In this document: one piece after another, positions 47,929-59,962 of the stretch
Numbering within the stretch: the stretch's first letter is position 1
Layout of the letters: each line of letters opens with the position of its first letter
Assembly: GCA_004020545.1 (NCBI GenBank)
Contig: SAQE01000006.1
Location: 113,941 to 177,940 of the forward strand
Source of the DNA: Mesorhizobium sp.
Lineage (GTDB): Bacteria; Pseudomonadota; Alphaproteobacteria; Rhizobiales; Rhizobiaceae
Direction of reading: 5' to 3'
Length of the DNA stretch: 64,000 nt
Program-made: the position numbers and the translations under genes
Notes under the pieces: generated by a model
Databases searched by the model: none
Told to the model about the DNA's origin: nothing
Seen by the model: only the letters and a program-made list of their open reading frames with translations

Positions 47929-49014
47929 TCAATGTCCATCGCTCGTCTCCCGGAAAAGCAGGCTGGCATCTCCATACGAATAGAACCTGTAGCGGCTCTC
48001 GATGGCATGCGCATAGGCCGAGCGCATCGTCTCCAGCCCGCTGAAGGCCGAGACCAGCATGAACAGCGTCGAGCGCGGCAGGTGGAAATTGGTCATCAGC
48101 ATGTCGGCTGTCTTGAAACGGTAGCCGGGCGTGATGAAGATATCGGTCGGACCCGACCAGGCCTCGATCCTGCCGTCTTCGCGCGCGGCGCTTTCCAGGA
48201 GACGCAGCGACGTCGTGCCGACGGCGACGATCCGCCCTCCCCGCGCCCTGGCCGCATTGAGCGCCTCCGCCGTCTCGGCGCTCACGGCCCCGATCTCCGC
48301 ATGCATCTTGTGGTCGGCGGTATCGTCCGCCTTGACCGGCAGGAAGGTGCCGGCGCCGACGTGAAGCGTGACGAAGCGGCGCTCGATACCCTTGGCGTCA
48401 AGAGCGGCGAACAGCTCCGGCGTGAAATGCAGGCCCGCGGTAGGTGCTGCGACGGCGCCCTCTTCCCTGGCATAGATGGTCTGGTAATCGCGGCGGTCGC
48501 GCTCGTCGTCGTCGCGTTTCGAGGCGATGTAGGGCGGCAGCGGAATATGGCCGACGGCGTGCAGTGCCTCGTCGAGAAACGGTCCTGAGAGGTCGAAACC
48601 GAGCAGCACTTCGCCCGCCTCGCCCTTCTCGATCACCGTCGCGTCGAGCCGGCCGAGGAAGCAGGAATTCTGGTCATGGCCGAAATGAATGCGGTCGCCG
48701 ACGGCGATGCGCTTGCCAGGCCGCATGAAGGCCCGCCAGCGGTCCGGCGCCACCCGCATATGCAGCGTGGCCTCGACCTGAGCCATCGCCTCGCCACGCT
48801 TGCGGATGCCTTTCAGTTGCGCCGGAATGACCCTGGTGTCGTTGAACACCAGCACGTCGCCGTCCTTGAGCAGCGACGGCAGATCGCGCACGATCCGATC
48901 GTCCAGGCCTTGGCCGGGTCTGACGACCAGCATCCTGGCGCTGTCGCGCGGCTCCGCCGGACGAAGCGCGATGCGCGCCTCCGGCAGCTCGAAGTCGAAC
49001 AGATCGACGCGCAT
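47929..49014 (-). CDS. queA: S-adenosylmethionine:tRNA ribosyltransferase-isomerase
   Basis: A 361-residue QueA that converts preQ1-tRNA to epoxyqueuosine-tRNA using the ribosyl part of SAM. The N-terminus [19 protein letters not shown], the [16 protein letters not shown] stretch, [11 protein letters not shown] and the [17 protein letters not shown] near the end are family signatures. The ATG at 49014 overlaps the stop of the upstream transporter gene (TGATG). The frame to 49251 is not used. The order queA-tgt suggests co-transcription. Confidence 0.97.
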   Translation of the reverse strand: MRVDLFDFELPEARIALRPAEPRDSARMLVVRPGQGLDDRIVRDLPSLLKDGDVLVFNDTRVIPAQLKGIRKRGEAMAQVEATLHMRVAPDRWRAFMRPGKRIAVGDRIHFGHDQNSCFLGRLDATVIEKGEAGEVLLGFDLSGPFLDEALHAVGHIPLPPYIASKRDDDERDRRDYQTIYAREEGAVAAPTAGLHFTPELFAALDAKGIERRFVTLHVGAGTFLPVKADDTADHKMHAEIGAVSAETAEALNAARARGGRIVAVGTTSLRLLESAAREDGRIEAWSGPTDIFITPGYRFKTADMLMTNFHLPRSTLFMLVSAFSGLETMRSAYAHAIESRYRFYSYGDASLLFRETSDGH

Positions 49015-49463
49015 CAGAACAGCCGGATGAGCAGCGCTCCGGCCAGCAGCAACACGGCCCCGGCGACGCGGCCAAGCGAGATCTCGCGCACAGCGACACC
49101 GAGGAAGCCGGCGCGGTCGACGAGCATGCCGGCGATCAGCTGGCCGGCGACCAGGAAGGCCATCAGCGCAGCCGCGCCGATGCGCGGCGTGAGAATGGTG
49201 GAGAGCGTGACATAGAAACCGCCGAGCATGCCGCCGGCAACGAACAGCCACGGCGCCGGCGCCTTCCAGTCGAGGGAGATGCCCTGCAGCCTCACCACGG
49301 CGACCGCGATGATGCCGAGCACGATGGCGCCCGACAGGAACGAAAAGGCTGCGGCCGCGACCGGTAGGCCGAGGCCGCGCGCCAGTTGCGAATTGATCGG
49401 CGCCTGGATGGCGATGAAGGCGCCGGACAGGATGCCGAGCAGCGACCAGACTGCGCCCATCAT
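49014..49463 (-). CDS. Small DMT-superfamily transporter (DUF606/YdcZ type)
   Basis: A 149-residue membrane protein with five helices, opening [20 protein letters not shown] and ending with a hydrophobic [18 protein letters not shown] helix. [13 protein letters not shown] after helix 1 is typical of DUF606 proteins, half-size members of the drug/metabolite transporter superfamily that work as dimers. The substrate is unknown. It overlaps queA by 1 base and stands 10 bases downstream of the first cyclophilin gene, so it belongs to this run of minus-strand genes. Confidence 0.85.
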   Translation of the reverse strand: MMGAVWSLLGILSGAFIAIQAPINSQLARGLGLPVAAAAFSFLSGAIVLGIIAVAVVRLQGISLDWKAPAPWLFVAGGMLGGFYVTLSTILTPRIGAAALMAFLVAGQLIAGMLVDRAGFLGVAVREISLGRVAGAVLLLAGALLIRLF

Positions 49464-49473
49464 CGTTGTGCCC

Positions 49474-49986
49474 TTACTTGACGTCGGCCGCGACCTTCAG
49501 CGACACGATCTTGTCGGGATCCTGCACCGGCTCGCCGCGCTTGATCTTGTCGACATTGTCCATGCCCTCGATGACCTGCCCCCAGACCGTGTACTGGCGG
49601 TTGAGGAAGGAGGCGTCGTCGAAGCAGATAAAGAACTGCGAATTCGCCGAATTCGGGTTCTGCGCGCGGGCCATCGAGCAGGTGCCGCGGCCGTGATTGG
49701 CGTTGGAGAATTCGGCCTTCAGGTCCGGCTTGTCGGAGCCGCCCATGCCCGCACGGGAAGGCGCGAAAGAGGGCTTGCTCGAGTTGCCGAACTTGACGTC
49801 GCCGGTCTGCGCCATGAAGCCGTCGATGACGCGGTGGAACACCACGCCGTCATAGGCACCCTCACGCGCCAGTTCCTTGATGCGGGCGACGTGGCCGGGC
49901 GCAAGGTCCGGATACATCTCGATGACGACCTGACCCTTGGTCGTTTCCATGATGAGCGCGTTCTCGCGGTCCTTGATCTCAGCCAT
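49474..49986 (-). CDS. Cytoplasmic peptidyl-prolyl isomerase (cyclophilin)
   Basis: A 170-residue cyclophilin without a signal peptide. Landmarks are VVFHRVIDGFMAQTGDVKFG, GRGTCSMARAQNPNSANSQFFI and TVWGQVIEGMDNVDKI, including the catalytic Arg in FHRV and the Phe/Met pocket. It isomerises X-Pro bonds of newly made proteins. The neighbouring cyclophilin gene (50016-50606) is similar but has a signal peptide, so the pair supplies both compartments, probably after a tandem duplication. Confidence 0.95.
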   Translation of the reverse strand: MAEIKDRENALIMETTKGQVVIEMYPDLAPGHVARIKELAREGAYDGVVFHRVIDGFMAQTGDVKFGNSSKPSFAPSRAGMGGSDKPDLKAEFSNANHGRGTCSMARAQNPNSANSQFFICFDDASFLNRQYTVWGQVIEGMDNVDKIKRGEPVQDPDKIVSLKVAADVK

Positions 49987-50015
49987 GTCAGAAAATCCTT
50001 TTAAAATTGAGTGAG

Positions 50016-50606
50016 TTACTTACCGTCGGCGGCGATGCGAACCTTGATCATGCGATCGGGGTCGGTGACCGTGCCGTTGTCCGCCTCGTCGCCCTTCTTG
50101 ATCTTGTCGACAAGGTCCATGCCGCTGACCACCTTGCCGACGATGGTGTACTGGCCGTCGAGGTTAGGCGCCGGCGCGAACATGATGAAGAACTGGGAAT
50201 TGGCCGAGTTCGGATCCTGGGAGCGGGCCATCCCGATGACGCCGCGCGTGAATTGTTCGGTCTGGGAGAACTCGGCCGGCAGGTCGGGAAGATCGGAGCC
50301 GCCCGTGCCGACGGCCTCAGGGTTGAACCCCTTCTCCATGTTGCCGAACTTGACGTCGCCGGTCTGCGCCATGAAGCCGTCGATGACGCGGTGGAAGGCG
50401 ACATTGTCGTAGGCGCCATCGCGCACCAGCTTCTTGATCTGCGCGACATGCTTGGGCGCCAGGTCGGGGCGCAACGCTATGGTGACGTCGCCGTCCTTCA
50501 GCGTGATGATCATGGTGTTTTCCTTGTCGGCGGCCAAGGCAGGCAGGGACGCGGCGAAAAGGCCGGCAAGCACGACAAGGAACGAAGCGAGCTTCTTCAG
50601 CTTCAT
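50016..50606 (-). CDS. Periplasmic peptidyl-prolyl isomerase (cyclophilin)
   Basis: A 196-residue cyclophilin with a signal peptide MKLKKLASFLVVLAGLFAAS and cleavage after ALA (about residue 26). The core shows VAFHRVIDGFMAQTGDVKFG, GVIGMARSQDPNSANSQFFI and VGKVVSGMDLVDKI. The ATG at 50606 has CGGAGAAC upstream; the frame extends to 51206 but that region is coaD in another frame. It is 29 bases upstream of the cytoplasmic cyclophilin gene. The palindromic repeat at 50635-50679 separates it from coaD. Confidence 0.95.
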   Translation of the reverse strand: MKLKKLASFLVVLAGLFAASLPALAADKENTMIITLKDGDVTIALRPDLAPKHVAQIKKLVRDGAYDNVAFHRVIDGFMAQTGDVKFGNMEKGFNPEAVGTGGSDLPDLPAEFSQTEQFTRGVIGMARSQDPNSANSQFFIMFAPAPNLDGQYTIVGKVVSGMDLVDKIKKGDEADNGTVTDPDRMIKVRIAADGK

Positions 50607-50634
50607 GGTGTTCTCCGAAAGTCTTTGTTTGGGT

Positions 50635-50679
50635 GCATGTCGTTGACCCAAAACCGGAATCCACTTTTGGGCGACATGC
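50635..50679. repeat. Second copy of the rhizobial palindromic repeat, compensatory changes in stem
   Basis: Arms GCATGTCG (50635-50642) and CGACATGC (50672-50679) enclose a 4-base left bulge, CCCAAAA (50647-50653) / TTTTGGG (50665-50671) and an 11-base loop. The layout 8-4-7-11-7-8 equals that of 3076-3120, while several paired bases differ in both arms. It lies between coaD and the periplasmic cyclophilin gene, immediately after the coaD stop. Confidence 0.75.
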
Positions 50680-50680
50680 G

Positions 50681-51181
50681 CTATTTCGCGAATTTGGCGG
50701 TGAGCGCGCCGGCGACGGCCGCCGGCACGAACGGGCGGATGTCGCCGCCCATCGACGCAATCTGGCGGACAAGTGTGGCGGTAATGGTGCGCACCGAGGG
50801 GCTCGCCGGCAGGAAAACCGTCTGCAGTTCCGGCGCCATGGTCTCGTTCATGCCGGCCATCTGCATCTCGTAGTCGAGGTCGGTGCCGTCGCGCAGGCCG
50901 CGGATGATGATCGAGGCGCCGTGCTTCCTGGCGGCGTCGATGACCAGGCCATCGAACGAGACGACCTTGATGCGGTCGCCATCGCGGCCGAACTCCGCCT
51001 TGGTCGCGATTTCGATCAGCTTCACGCGTTCCTCGAAGGAAAACAGCGGCGTCTTGCCCGGATGGGTGCCAATCGCGGCAAAGACGGTGTCTGCCACCGC
51101 CAGCGAAGCCTTCAAGACATCGAGATGGCCGTTGGTCAGCGGGTCGAAGGAGCCTGCGTAAAGGGCGGTGCGTTCGGTCAT
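50681..51181 (-). CDS. coaD: Pantetheine-phosphate adenylyltransferase
   Basis: A 166-residue CoaD, the penultimate enzyme of coenzyme A synthesis (4'-phosphopantetheine + ATP to dephospho-CoA). The nucleotidyltransferase motif is T16-N-G-H19 in [12 protein letters not shown], followed by the mid-chain [14 protein letters not shown]. The second motif reads [10 protein letters not shown] where ISSTLVR is usual, a mild divergence that keeps Thr-x-x-Arg. Its stop is two bases before the repeat. It stands alone downstream of no close neighbour. Confidence 0.95.
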   Translation of the reverse strand: MTERTALYAGSFDPLTNGHLDVLKASLAVADTVFAAIGTHPGKTPLFSFEERVKLIEIATKAEFGRDGDRIKVVSFDGLVIDAARKHGASIIIRGLRDGTDLDYEMQMAGMNETMAPELQTVFLPASPSVRTITATLVRQIASMGGDIRPFVPAAVAGALTAKFAK

Positions 51182-51282
51182 GGCAGGCTTCTAGCGAGCC
51201 TCTCAAACAAAGGCAAATCCCATTGATGTGCCGGTCGTGAACCTTTTCACGGACGTGAACGACAGATGAATGCGACGATCAC

Positions 51283-51302
51283 GAACGCTTCACGCAGCGT
51301 TC
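51283..51302. promoter_or_regulatory. Inverted repeat GAACGCT-N6-AGCGTTC upstream of small membrane gene
   Basis: Exact 7-bp arms separated by 6 bases, 64 bases ahead of the small plus-strand gene at 51367. Other CGTGAAC-type copies lie just upstream (51254-51262). It could be an operator or the start of the leader; the regulator is unknown. Confidence 0.4.
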
Positions 51303-51366
51303 ACTAGGTTGCCGCTTCAGGAGATGAAACCAAAACACCATCTTATCGTTGCAAGAGCAGGAGAAC

Positions 51367-51525
51367 ATGCAAATGCTGATCTACATGCTTGCCACCGCAA
51401 TGACCATCGTGATGCTGATCGCAACCGCATTCGGGCTGCATCAGGAGGCCGCGCGAGTGCGCGTCAAGGCCAACACTAAGCGACTCGATGGCTTCGTCGC
51501 CCGCAACGTTTACCGTCGCTTCTGA
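51367..51525 (+). CDS. Small single-pass membrane protein (52 aa)
   Basis: A 52-residue frame with a clear Shine-Dalgarno site (CAGGAG, 5 bases from the ATG). Residues 3-24 form one transmembrane helix (MLIYMLATAMTIVMLIATAF), followed by a basic, soluble tail ending NVYRRF. Codon choice resembles nearby genes, with GC-rich third positions. It is opposite in direction to coaD and gyrA, standing alone between them. I do not recognise a named family; a small conserved envelope protein is likely. Confidence 0.7.
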   Translation: MQMLIYMLATAMTIVMLIATAFGLHQEAARVRVKANTKRLDGFVARNVYRRF

Positions 51526-51570
51526 TTTCCAGCCATGATCGCACCGGCCCTCAGGGCCGGCGGCGCGTAG

Positions 51571-54366
<2,796 letters not shown>

Positions 54367-54498
54367 ATCAGGTCACAATCCTGTCGGGAATCACTCACCG
54401 CTTATATAGGATGCCGGGCTGAAACTCCAATGGCGACGACACTTTTCCAGAGACAATTTTGGTGGTAATTTCAAAAGGATACCGTTGATTGCGACGAT

Positions 54499-56268
54499 AT
54501 GGCCAAGGTCGATTTCGCCGCCACAGGGGCAAGGTCGGCCCTGGATCGTCTCGCTCGGGCGGAAACTGCAAATGCAATGAATTGGACCTCATGGCTGCCT
54601 CTGCGGGCGCTCAGCGGCTGGACGGCAAAGGACCTCAACGGCGACCTGGCCGCCGGTGTCACGCTGGCGGCGATCGCCATTCCCGAACAGATGGCGACGG
54701 CCAGGCTCGGAGGCTTCCAGCCGGGGATGGGTTTCTTCGCCTTTATCGCCGGATCCGTGGCCTTTGCGCTCTTCGGCGCCAATCGCCATCTTTCGGTCGG
54801 GGCGGATTCGACGATCACGCCGCTTTTCGCCGGTGGCCTCGCACTGATCGCGGCATCCGGCTCGCCGCATTATCTCGCGCTGGCGGCCATGCTGGCGCTG
54901 ATGGTCGGGCTGCTGGTGGCACTCAGCGGCATCTTCCGTCTCGGCTGGATCGCCGATCTCCTTTCAGTGCCGGTGACGACCGGTTTTCTCGCCGGCATTT
55001 CCGTCCATATCATCGTCTCGCAATTGCCGGGACTCCTAGGCCTGCCGCCGGAAACCGGCGAGACGCTGCGGCGCATCGGCGAAATCGCCGCCAATCTCCA
55101 TCTCACCAATCCGTGGAGCCTGGCGCTGGGGCTCGGCGTGTTCATCATCGTCTTCACTTCGGAGCGCATCAGCGCGCGAATCCCGGCAGCGTTGATCGGC
55201 ATGGTTCTGGCGACGCTCGCCGTCATCGTCTTCGACTTGAAGGACCAGGGCGTCGAAGTGCTCGGCGCCCTCCCGAACGGATTGCCGGTGCCCCGAATGC
55301 CGACCGTCGATTTCCAGGACGCTCGAGCACTTGTCCCGCTCGCGCTGCTGATCGCCATCGTCGTCATGGTGCAGACGGCGGCCACCAGCCGATCCTTCGT
55401 GCCGCAGGATGGCGAAGCGCCCGACGTCAACCGTGACTTTGTCGGCGTCGGCGCGGGCAGCATCGTGGCCGCACTCTTCGGCGCCTTTGCCGTGAACTCC
55501 AGCCCACCCCGCACGGCCATCGTCGCCCAGACAGGAGGCCGCTCGCAACTGTCGGGGCTGATTGCCGCGGCCATCGTGCTGGCGCTCAGTACCTTTGGGG
55601 GAAGCCTGCTGGCCAATGTGCCGCAGGCCGCCCTTGCCGGCGTGCTGATGTTCGTGGCCCAGCATATCCTGCGCTGGCAGGTGTTTGCCAAAGTCTATCG
55701 CCAGGCGCCGTTCGAGTTCGCGCTGATCCTGATCACCATGGTCGCCATCATCGTGCTGCCGATCGAGACCGGCGTTGCGATCGGCATCGGCCTATCGCTT
55801 CTGCACGGCATCTGGGGCTCCACGCGCACTGAGCCGATCGAGCTGGCGCAGGTGTCGGGCACGTCGGTCTGGTGGCCGCCAAGCGGTTCCAACGCGGGCG
55901 AACAGCGCCCCGGCGTGCTGGTGGCTGCGTTCCAGGCGCCGCTTTCCTTCGTCAACGCCGATCGCTTCAAGCGTGGCCTGCGCGACCTGATCGACGCCAG
56001 GAGCGAGGACGTCAAGCTCGTGGTGCTGGAGGCCAGCAACATCGTTGAGATCGACTACACCGCCGCCCAGGCACTGATCGACACCGTCGGCTACTGCCGC
56101 GACAAGGGCGCGGTCTTTGCCATCGCGCGCATGGAATCGCTGCGCGCCCAGGCGGCGCTGAAGCGGTTCGGCATCGCCGACCTGGTCGGCACGCAGCGCA
56201 TATTCCACAGCGTCGACGCAGCGATCAAGGCGCTTGGCCCGGGTCAACAGCAGGACGAAGTGCAATGA
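54499..56268 (+). CDS. SulP family inorganic anion transporter with STAS domain
   Basis: A 589-residue membrane transporter. After a short soluble N-terminus (1-50) come 10-12 hydrophobic segments (about 55-430). Landmarks are AGVTLAAIAIPEQMATARLGG, which resembles the SulP signature in helix 1, and GANRHLSVGADSTITPLFAG. The C-terminal STAS domain (about 470-580) has VVLEASNIVEIDYTAAQALID. SulP proteins carry sulfate, bicarbonate or dicarboxylates; the substrate here is not deducible. It is divergent from gyrA and overlaps the ParB-like gene by 4 bases (ATGA). Confidence 0.92.
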   Translation: MAKVDFAATGARSALDRLARAETANAMNWTSWLPLRALSGWTAKDLNGDLAAGVTLAAIAIPEQMATARLGGFQPGMGFFAFIAGSVAFALFGANRHLSVGADSTITPLFAGGLALIAASGSPHYLALAAMLALMVGLLVALSGIFRLGWIADLLSVPVTTGFLAGISVHIIVSQLPGLLGLPPETGETLRRIGEIAANLHLTNPWSLALGLGVFIIVFTSERISARIPAALIGMVLATLAVIVFDLKDQGVEVLGALPNGLPVPRMPTVDFQDARALVPLALLIAIVVMVQTAATSRSFVPQDGEAPDVNRDFVGVGAGSIVAALFGAFAVNSSPPRTAIVAQTGGRSQLSGLIAAAIVLALSTFGGSLLANVPQAALAGVLMFVAQHILRWQVFAKVYRQAPFEFALILITMVAIIVLPIETGVAIGIGLSLLHGIWGSTRTEPIELAQVSGTSVWWPPSGSNAGEQRPGVLVAAFQAPLSFVNADRFKRGLRDLIDARSEDVKLVVLEASNIVEIDYTAAQALIDTVGYCRDKGAVFAIARMESLRAQAALKRFGIADLVGTQRIFHSVDAAIKALGPGQQQDEVQ

Positions 56269-56885
56269 TGGGCACGCGCGAGCCCATCGTTACTCCTATC
56301 GCCATCAAGGAATTGCGGCTGACGCAGATGACGGTCGGCATGCGCGAGGTAGAACTGAAACGCCAGATGATCCGCACGCGAAGCGACAAGGAAACGGGCG
56401 CTTTCCTAGGCCGCCACATGGTGCCCGTGGTGCTCGGTCCCAAGAAGCGCAACTATGTCGTCGATCATAACCACATGGCCCGAGCCCTGATCGAGGAAGG
56501 CGTCAAGGAGGTGCTGGTGACGGTGACCAGCGATCTGTCGAAGCTTGACAAGGACGCCTTTCTCACCGTGCTCGACAATCGCGGCTGGATGCATCCGTTC
56601 GACGAGAACGGCAAGCGGCGCGACTACGATGCTCTGCCGAAAAGCATGGCCGATCTCGTCGACGATCCTTACCGCAGCCTTGCCGGTGAATTGCGCAGGC
56701 AAGGCGGCTTTGCCAAGGACACGACGCCCTTCAGCGAACTCCTGTGGGCGGATTTCCTGCGCCGGCGCATCGGCCGGGGTGCGGTGGCCAAGAGCTTCGA
56801 CAAGGCCATGAAGCGGGCCCTCGTCCTCGCCAAGAGCGAGGACGCGGACTATCTGCCCGGCTGGTGCGGGCCGGTATCGGATTGA
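56265..56885 (+). CDS. ParB-like nuclease domain protein (ParBc_2 type)
   Basis: A 206-residue protein resembling the ParB-like catalytic domain: IKELRLTQMTVGMREVELKRQ, VVLGPKKRNYVVDHNHMARAL (residues 55-75, where most of the family's conserved His and Asp lie), and RSLAGELRRQGGF. The family is annotated as putative nuclease or DNA-interacting, but reactions are unproven. It starts inside the SulP stop (ATGA), so the two genes are coupled; a functional link between an anion transporter and a ParB fold is not known to me. Confidence 0.8.
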   Translation: MMGTREPIVTPIAIKELRLTQMTVGMREVELKRQMIRTRSDKETGAFLGRHMVPVVLGPKKRNYVVDHNHMARALIEEGVKEVLVTVTSDLSKLDKDAFLTVLDNRGWMHPFDENGKRRDYDALPKSMADLVDDPYRSLAGELRRQGGFAKDTTPFSELLWADFLRRRIGRGAVAKSFDKAMKRALVLAKSEDADYLPGWCGPVSD

Positions 56886-56914
56886 CGGCAAAAAGCTACA
56901 GACCGTCCGCCTGT

Positions 56915-57742
56915 TTAGCCCGCATCCCTTAGAATCCGGTAGTAGCGACGCCGCCCGTATTCCTGAATCATCTCGTCTCGCCGCCGGCGGTCCTGCGCAA
57001 CGGCTCCCGTTGGACGGATCTCGCAATCGAGATCGTCCAGGCCCGGCTTGGACATGTTGAAGCTAACATTCACGGCTTCATAGCCGAACTCATCGACGTA
57101 CGACTTGTAGAGAAAGCCTGCATGAATCGCCGCCGCGACGAACGCGCCGTTCGGTACGTATTGTGGGCCGAGGGGCTCGCCGCCTGGATAGGTGCAAGCG
57201 TAGTTCTCAGCGATATGCTTCAACCGATAACTGCCCGTTCCTTGCCGGATCGTTTTGGTCGGCACAACGCGAGCAAGCAGCGCAAGCGATAGCAGGAACG
57301 GCTCCACCGCACCATCGCTTGTCAGCTTGGCGCGGTCGTCAACGAACCGTTTGTTGAAAATCTCGCTGGTTTCCCGCTTTCCATCAGCGCCTCGCTGAGG
57401 CCGCCCGATGCCAAAGCCCCACATCGTGAGTGCTGGTGTTCTTCGCGCTACATCCTGGAGCGCCGCCTTGGCCGCTACGTGAAACAGCGGTATTGCAGGA
57501 ACATCGAAGCCGTGGCTGGCCAGATAGTCTGTGAAGGCGTTGCCATTTACCGTCACCGTTGGCGGCGGCAATGAACAGGCGGCAGTCCGAGCTGACGCAT
57601 AGGTTATGAAACCGAGACTTCGGCCAAGCGCCTCACAGCGATGGGACGATTTCACCACCGGCAATTTGCGGGTAAGCTCGCCCTTGAGCACGTCAAGAGC
57701 AGTCGTGGTCAAAGTTAGATTCAACGTAAACACAGAAGGCAT
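56915..57742 (-). CDS. Accessory protein of unknown function
   Basis: A 275-residue soluble protein in a locally less GC-rich segment. I do not recognise a named family. The N-terminal third contains KSSHRCEALGRSLGFITYAS, which resembles short helical motifs of island- and plasmid-encoded proteins. The C-terminal end is Arg-rich (AVAQDRRRRDEMIQEYGRRRY), suggesting nucleic acid contact. It faces the winged-helix nucleotidyltransferase gene 480 bases away in the opposite direction, in a region without core genes. Horizontal origin is inferred. Confidence 0.7.
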   Translation of the reverse strand: MPSVFTLNLTLTTTALDVLKGELTRKLPVVKSSHRCEALGRSLGFITYASARTAACSLPPPTVTVNGNAFTDYLASHGFDVPAIPLFHVAAKAALQDVARRTPALTMWGFGIGRPQRGADGKRETSEIFNKRFVDDRAKLTSDGAVEPFLLSLALLARVVPTKTIRQGTGSYRLKHIAENYACTYPGGEPLGPQYVPNGAFVAAAIHAGFLYKSYVDEFGYEAVNVSFNMSKPGLDDLDCEIRPTGAVAQDRRRRDEMIQEYGRRRYYRILRDAG

Positions 57743-58222
57743 CCTCCTTCGGGACTGCCGTTCGCCGATTACGCAGCAGTCCGCCGGTTGAGATGCGGCC
57801 TGTGAATAGTCAAAGTAGCTATCGTGGACGTTTGACCCGGCGACAGGTCATAGGTGCCTAACCCGACTCAAATCTTAGTCCTTAGAGTTACATGCCGCAT
57901 CGTCATGGTCCGCGTCGAACCGGCATATTTCTGAATCCGTCGGATAGAGTGGCGCCAGATCTACGCTGGCCGGAGGGCGGTCTAGAGAAGGGTGCTGCGC
58001 ATCCGTGATAATCTCCACCAGCAGCGCATCGGCGAGCCTACGACAGATGGAAACCATCTAACGGGCACATCTCGAAGACTTGGCTGGCGAACCTGGACCG
58101 ACCGCCAAGCGACTATAAACTCGGCATGAAACGGACGTAGGCGAAATCTGGAGTAGATTTGCTATCCGACTTTGCGGCAGTCTCCCGGCAATTTTGTCGT
58201 TGGAGCGTGAGCCTTCTCCGAG
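57743..58222. other. Divergent intergenic region in the accessory island
   Basis: No recognisable gene is present in these 480 bases. The only notable frame is a 60-codon minus-strand stretch at 57875-58057 (MVSICRRLADALLVEII...), which lacks a Shine-Dalgarno site and is treated as non-coding. Promoters of both flanking genes must lie here. Confidence 0.4.
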
Positions 58223-59962
58223 ATGTCAAAGCACCCAATCGTACCTGGTCTAGATCTAAAGACAATTCGTGACCTCTTCGTCAGACACCAAAAGATCCGC
58301 TACCGCCTGCTACTCGCCACTGCGATCGAGTACATGAAATGGCCTGCCGAAGAAGCAGATACCTTCTTAAGGCGGCTGGCGAATGCCGGATATATTGAAT
58401 GGTGCGGTAAGCACAATGATAGCGGCAACGACTGGACCCTAACCGACCGCGGACGTCGGCTCGCTGCTGACGATCTCGGGCCTCGGCTATCGCGCCAAGT
58501 TGCAGATTCGATTGTCGCAGCTATCGTGGCGAGAGCCCGAACGATCAACGCAGATCGCGATCGCCTTGCGCGTGTTGTCGAACTTCGGTTGTTTGGAAGC
58601 GCCCTTGACGCTGGCCGCGAAGACTATGGCGACGTGGACATGGAGGCGCGGATCGAAATCCGAAAACTGCCACTTGACGAAGTTGCACACGCGCATTCCG
58701 TGATTGCCGCTAAGGTCCCCCAGTCGTGGCGCGACAGCTCCTTTCGTAACTTTAGAGCTGAGCAGGAGTTTGATCGCCGAAACGCATTCACCGAGCTCTC
58801 ACGTGGCATTAAAGGCTTGTCACTCTCCAAGAACGCCACAGAGGAGCTAGGGTGCGAGTACCAACGCATCTACCGTTTTGATCTCGACGTCGGTCAGGAG
58901 CTGTTGCCAGATGATGCAATCGTGCCACGGACCACACCGGCACCTGGGACCGCACTGGAAGTCTCGGCTACTATTCTTCCAGTACAGACCGTCATTCCGC
59001 CTCTGAACCTCGCCGATGCGGACGAGAAAGTGAGGTCCGATGAACTGCGGATCGAGATGTCGGACATCGCTTATACAGAAGCGGTAACATGGCTAGGTCG
59101 CACGACGTCACAAGGCACGCCAGCTCCGACCGACACCCGCAAGGTCGCTGCGCAACGTTTTGCCGGGGCACAATTCCTCTTCGACGAGTGGCGCGACGAA
59201 AAACTCTCCGGCTTAGAGCTGTTCCAACGCGCATTTGATTGGGCATCACATTATGGCCTACCGATCTCGGCCGCCGATCGAAGCTTTACACTTCGAACCT
59301 ATCACGGCACCCGCATCGCAAGTTTTCACGCCCTGATGGTGAAGCGTGTTGCCGATCGTATCGACGCAGGACTTGTGCTCCGAAAACAAAACCGCAGCTC
59401 GGCCTGGTATTCGGCGGGTGGCTCACTGCAAACCTCTCCACGGATGATTGCGGCGCACCACGCATTGGCTGTAGCCTTTGGCCGGATGCTCGATGAAACA
59501 CGTCTGACGGGACAGGTCGATTTTCGTGCCAAGTTCGACCTCACAGCGATCCGTCGCAATTCCTATCCGGTGTTGCCGGATCTCTCCGACATTTCGAGAG
59601 GACTGCGCCGTGTGCTGCCCCAGGTGACGTTCCCGGAAGAAGTGCTTGCGGAGGCACGCAAACGCCAACAGGAGTATGAAGTCTATCTGCCGCTTGACCG
59701 AGAAGTGGAGATACTCGTTTTTCTGAATGAAAAGACCGCGAAACCGACCTCGTGGACCTCTGCCAAACTCGGCGCAGAATGGCAGGAAGAAGAGCCTATC
59801 ACGATCGACGATGAAGGCCACGAGACCTATGGCTTTCTGCCTGGAGAAGAGCAGTTGTGGGAGGCGTGCGAGCCATTCGAAAATCGTCTCCGCGACTCCT
59901 TGAATGAGCTTCCAGGCTGCAACCTGATTTCCATCGGCTACAAGGCACCTATCCGAGAGTAG
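58223..59962 (+). CDS. Winged-helix plus nucleotidyltransferase-fold protein, unrecognised
   Basis: A 579-residue accessory protein. Residues about 20-85 look like a winged helix (RYRLLLATAIEYMKWPAEEADTFLRRL, ending WTLTDRGRRLA). Residues 120-145 read ELRLFGSALDAGREDYGDVDMEARIE, matching the pol-beta nucleotidyltransferase motif GS-x10-DxD (G125-S126, D137, D139). The rest (150-579) has no recognised fold; it includes a basic stretch and a charged C-terminus. Such proteins include tRNA or protein nucleotidyl-modifying enzymes and toxins, but no partner antitoxin is seen. Its GC content is lower than its surroundings, and large non-coding gaps lie on both sides. Confidence 0.75.
   Translation: MSKHPIVPGLDLKTIRDLFVRHQKIRYRLLLATAIEYMKWPAEEADTFLRRLANAGYIEWCGKHNDSGNDWTLTDRGRRLAADDLGPRLSRQVADSIVAAIVARARTINADRDRLARVVELRLFGSALDAGREDYGDVDMEARIEIRKLPLDEVAHAHSVIAAKVPQSWRDSSFRNFRAEQEFDRRNAFTELSRGIKGLSLSKNATEELGCEYQRIYRFDLDVGQELLPDDAIVPRTTPAPGTALEVSATILPVQTVIPPLNLADADEKVRSDELRIEMSDIAYTEAVTWLGRTTSQGTPAPTDTRKVAAQRFAGAQFLFDEWRDEKLSGLELFQRAFDWASHYGLPISAADRSFTLRTYHGTRIASFHALMVKRVADRIDAGLVLRKQNRSSAWYSAGGSLQTSPRMIAAHHALAVAFGRMLDETRLTGQVDFRAKFDLTAIRRNSYPVLPDLSDISRGLRRVLPQVTFPEEVLAEARKRQQEYEVYLPLDREVEILVFLNEKTAKPTSWTSAKLGAEWQEEEPITIDDEGHETYGFLPGEEQLWEACEPFENRLRDSLNELPGCNLISIGYKAPIRE

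Noticed and set aside
57875-58057. 60-codon minus-strand frame in the accessory gap
   Set aside because: No Shine-Dalgarno site and no recognisable protein features.
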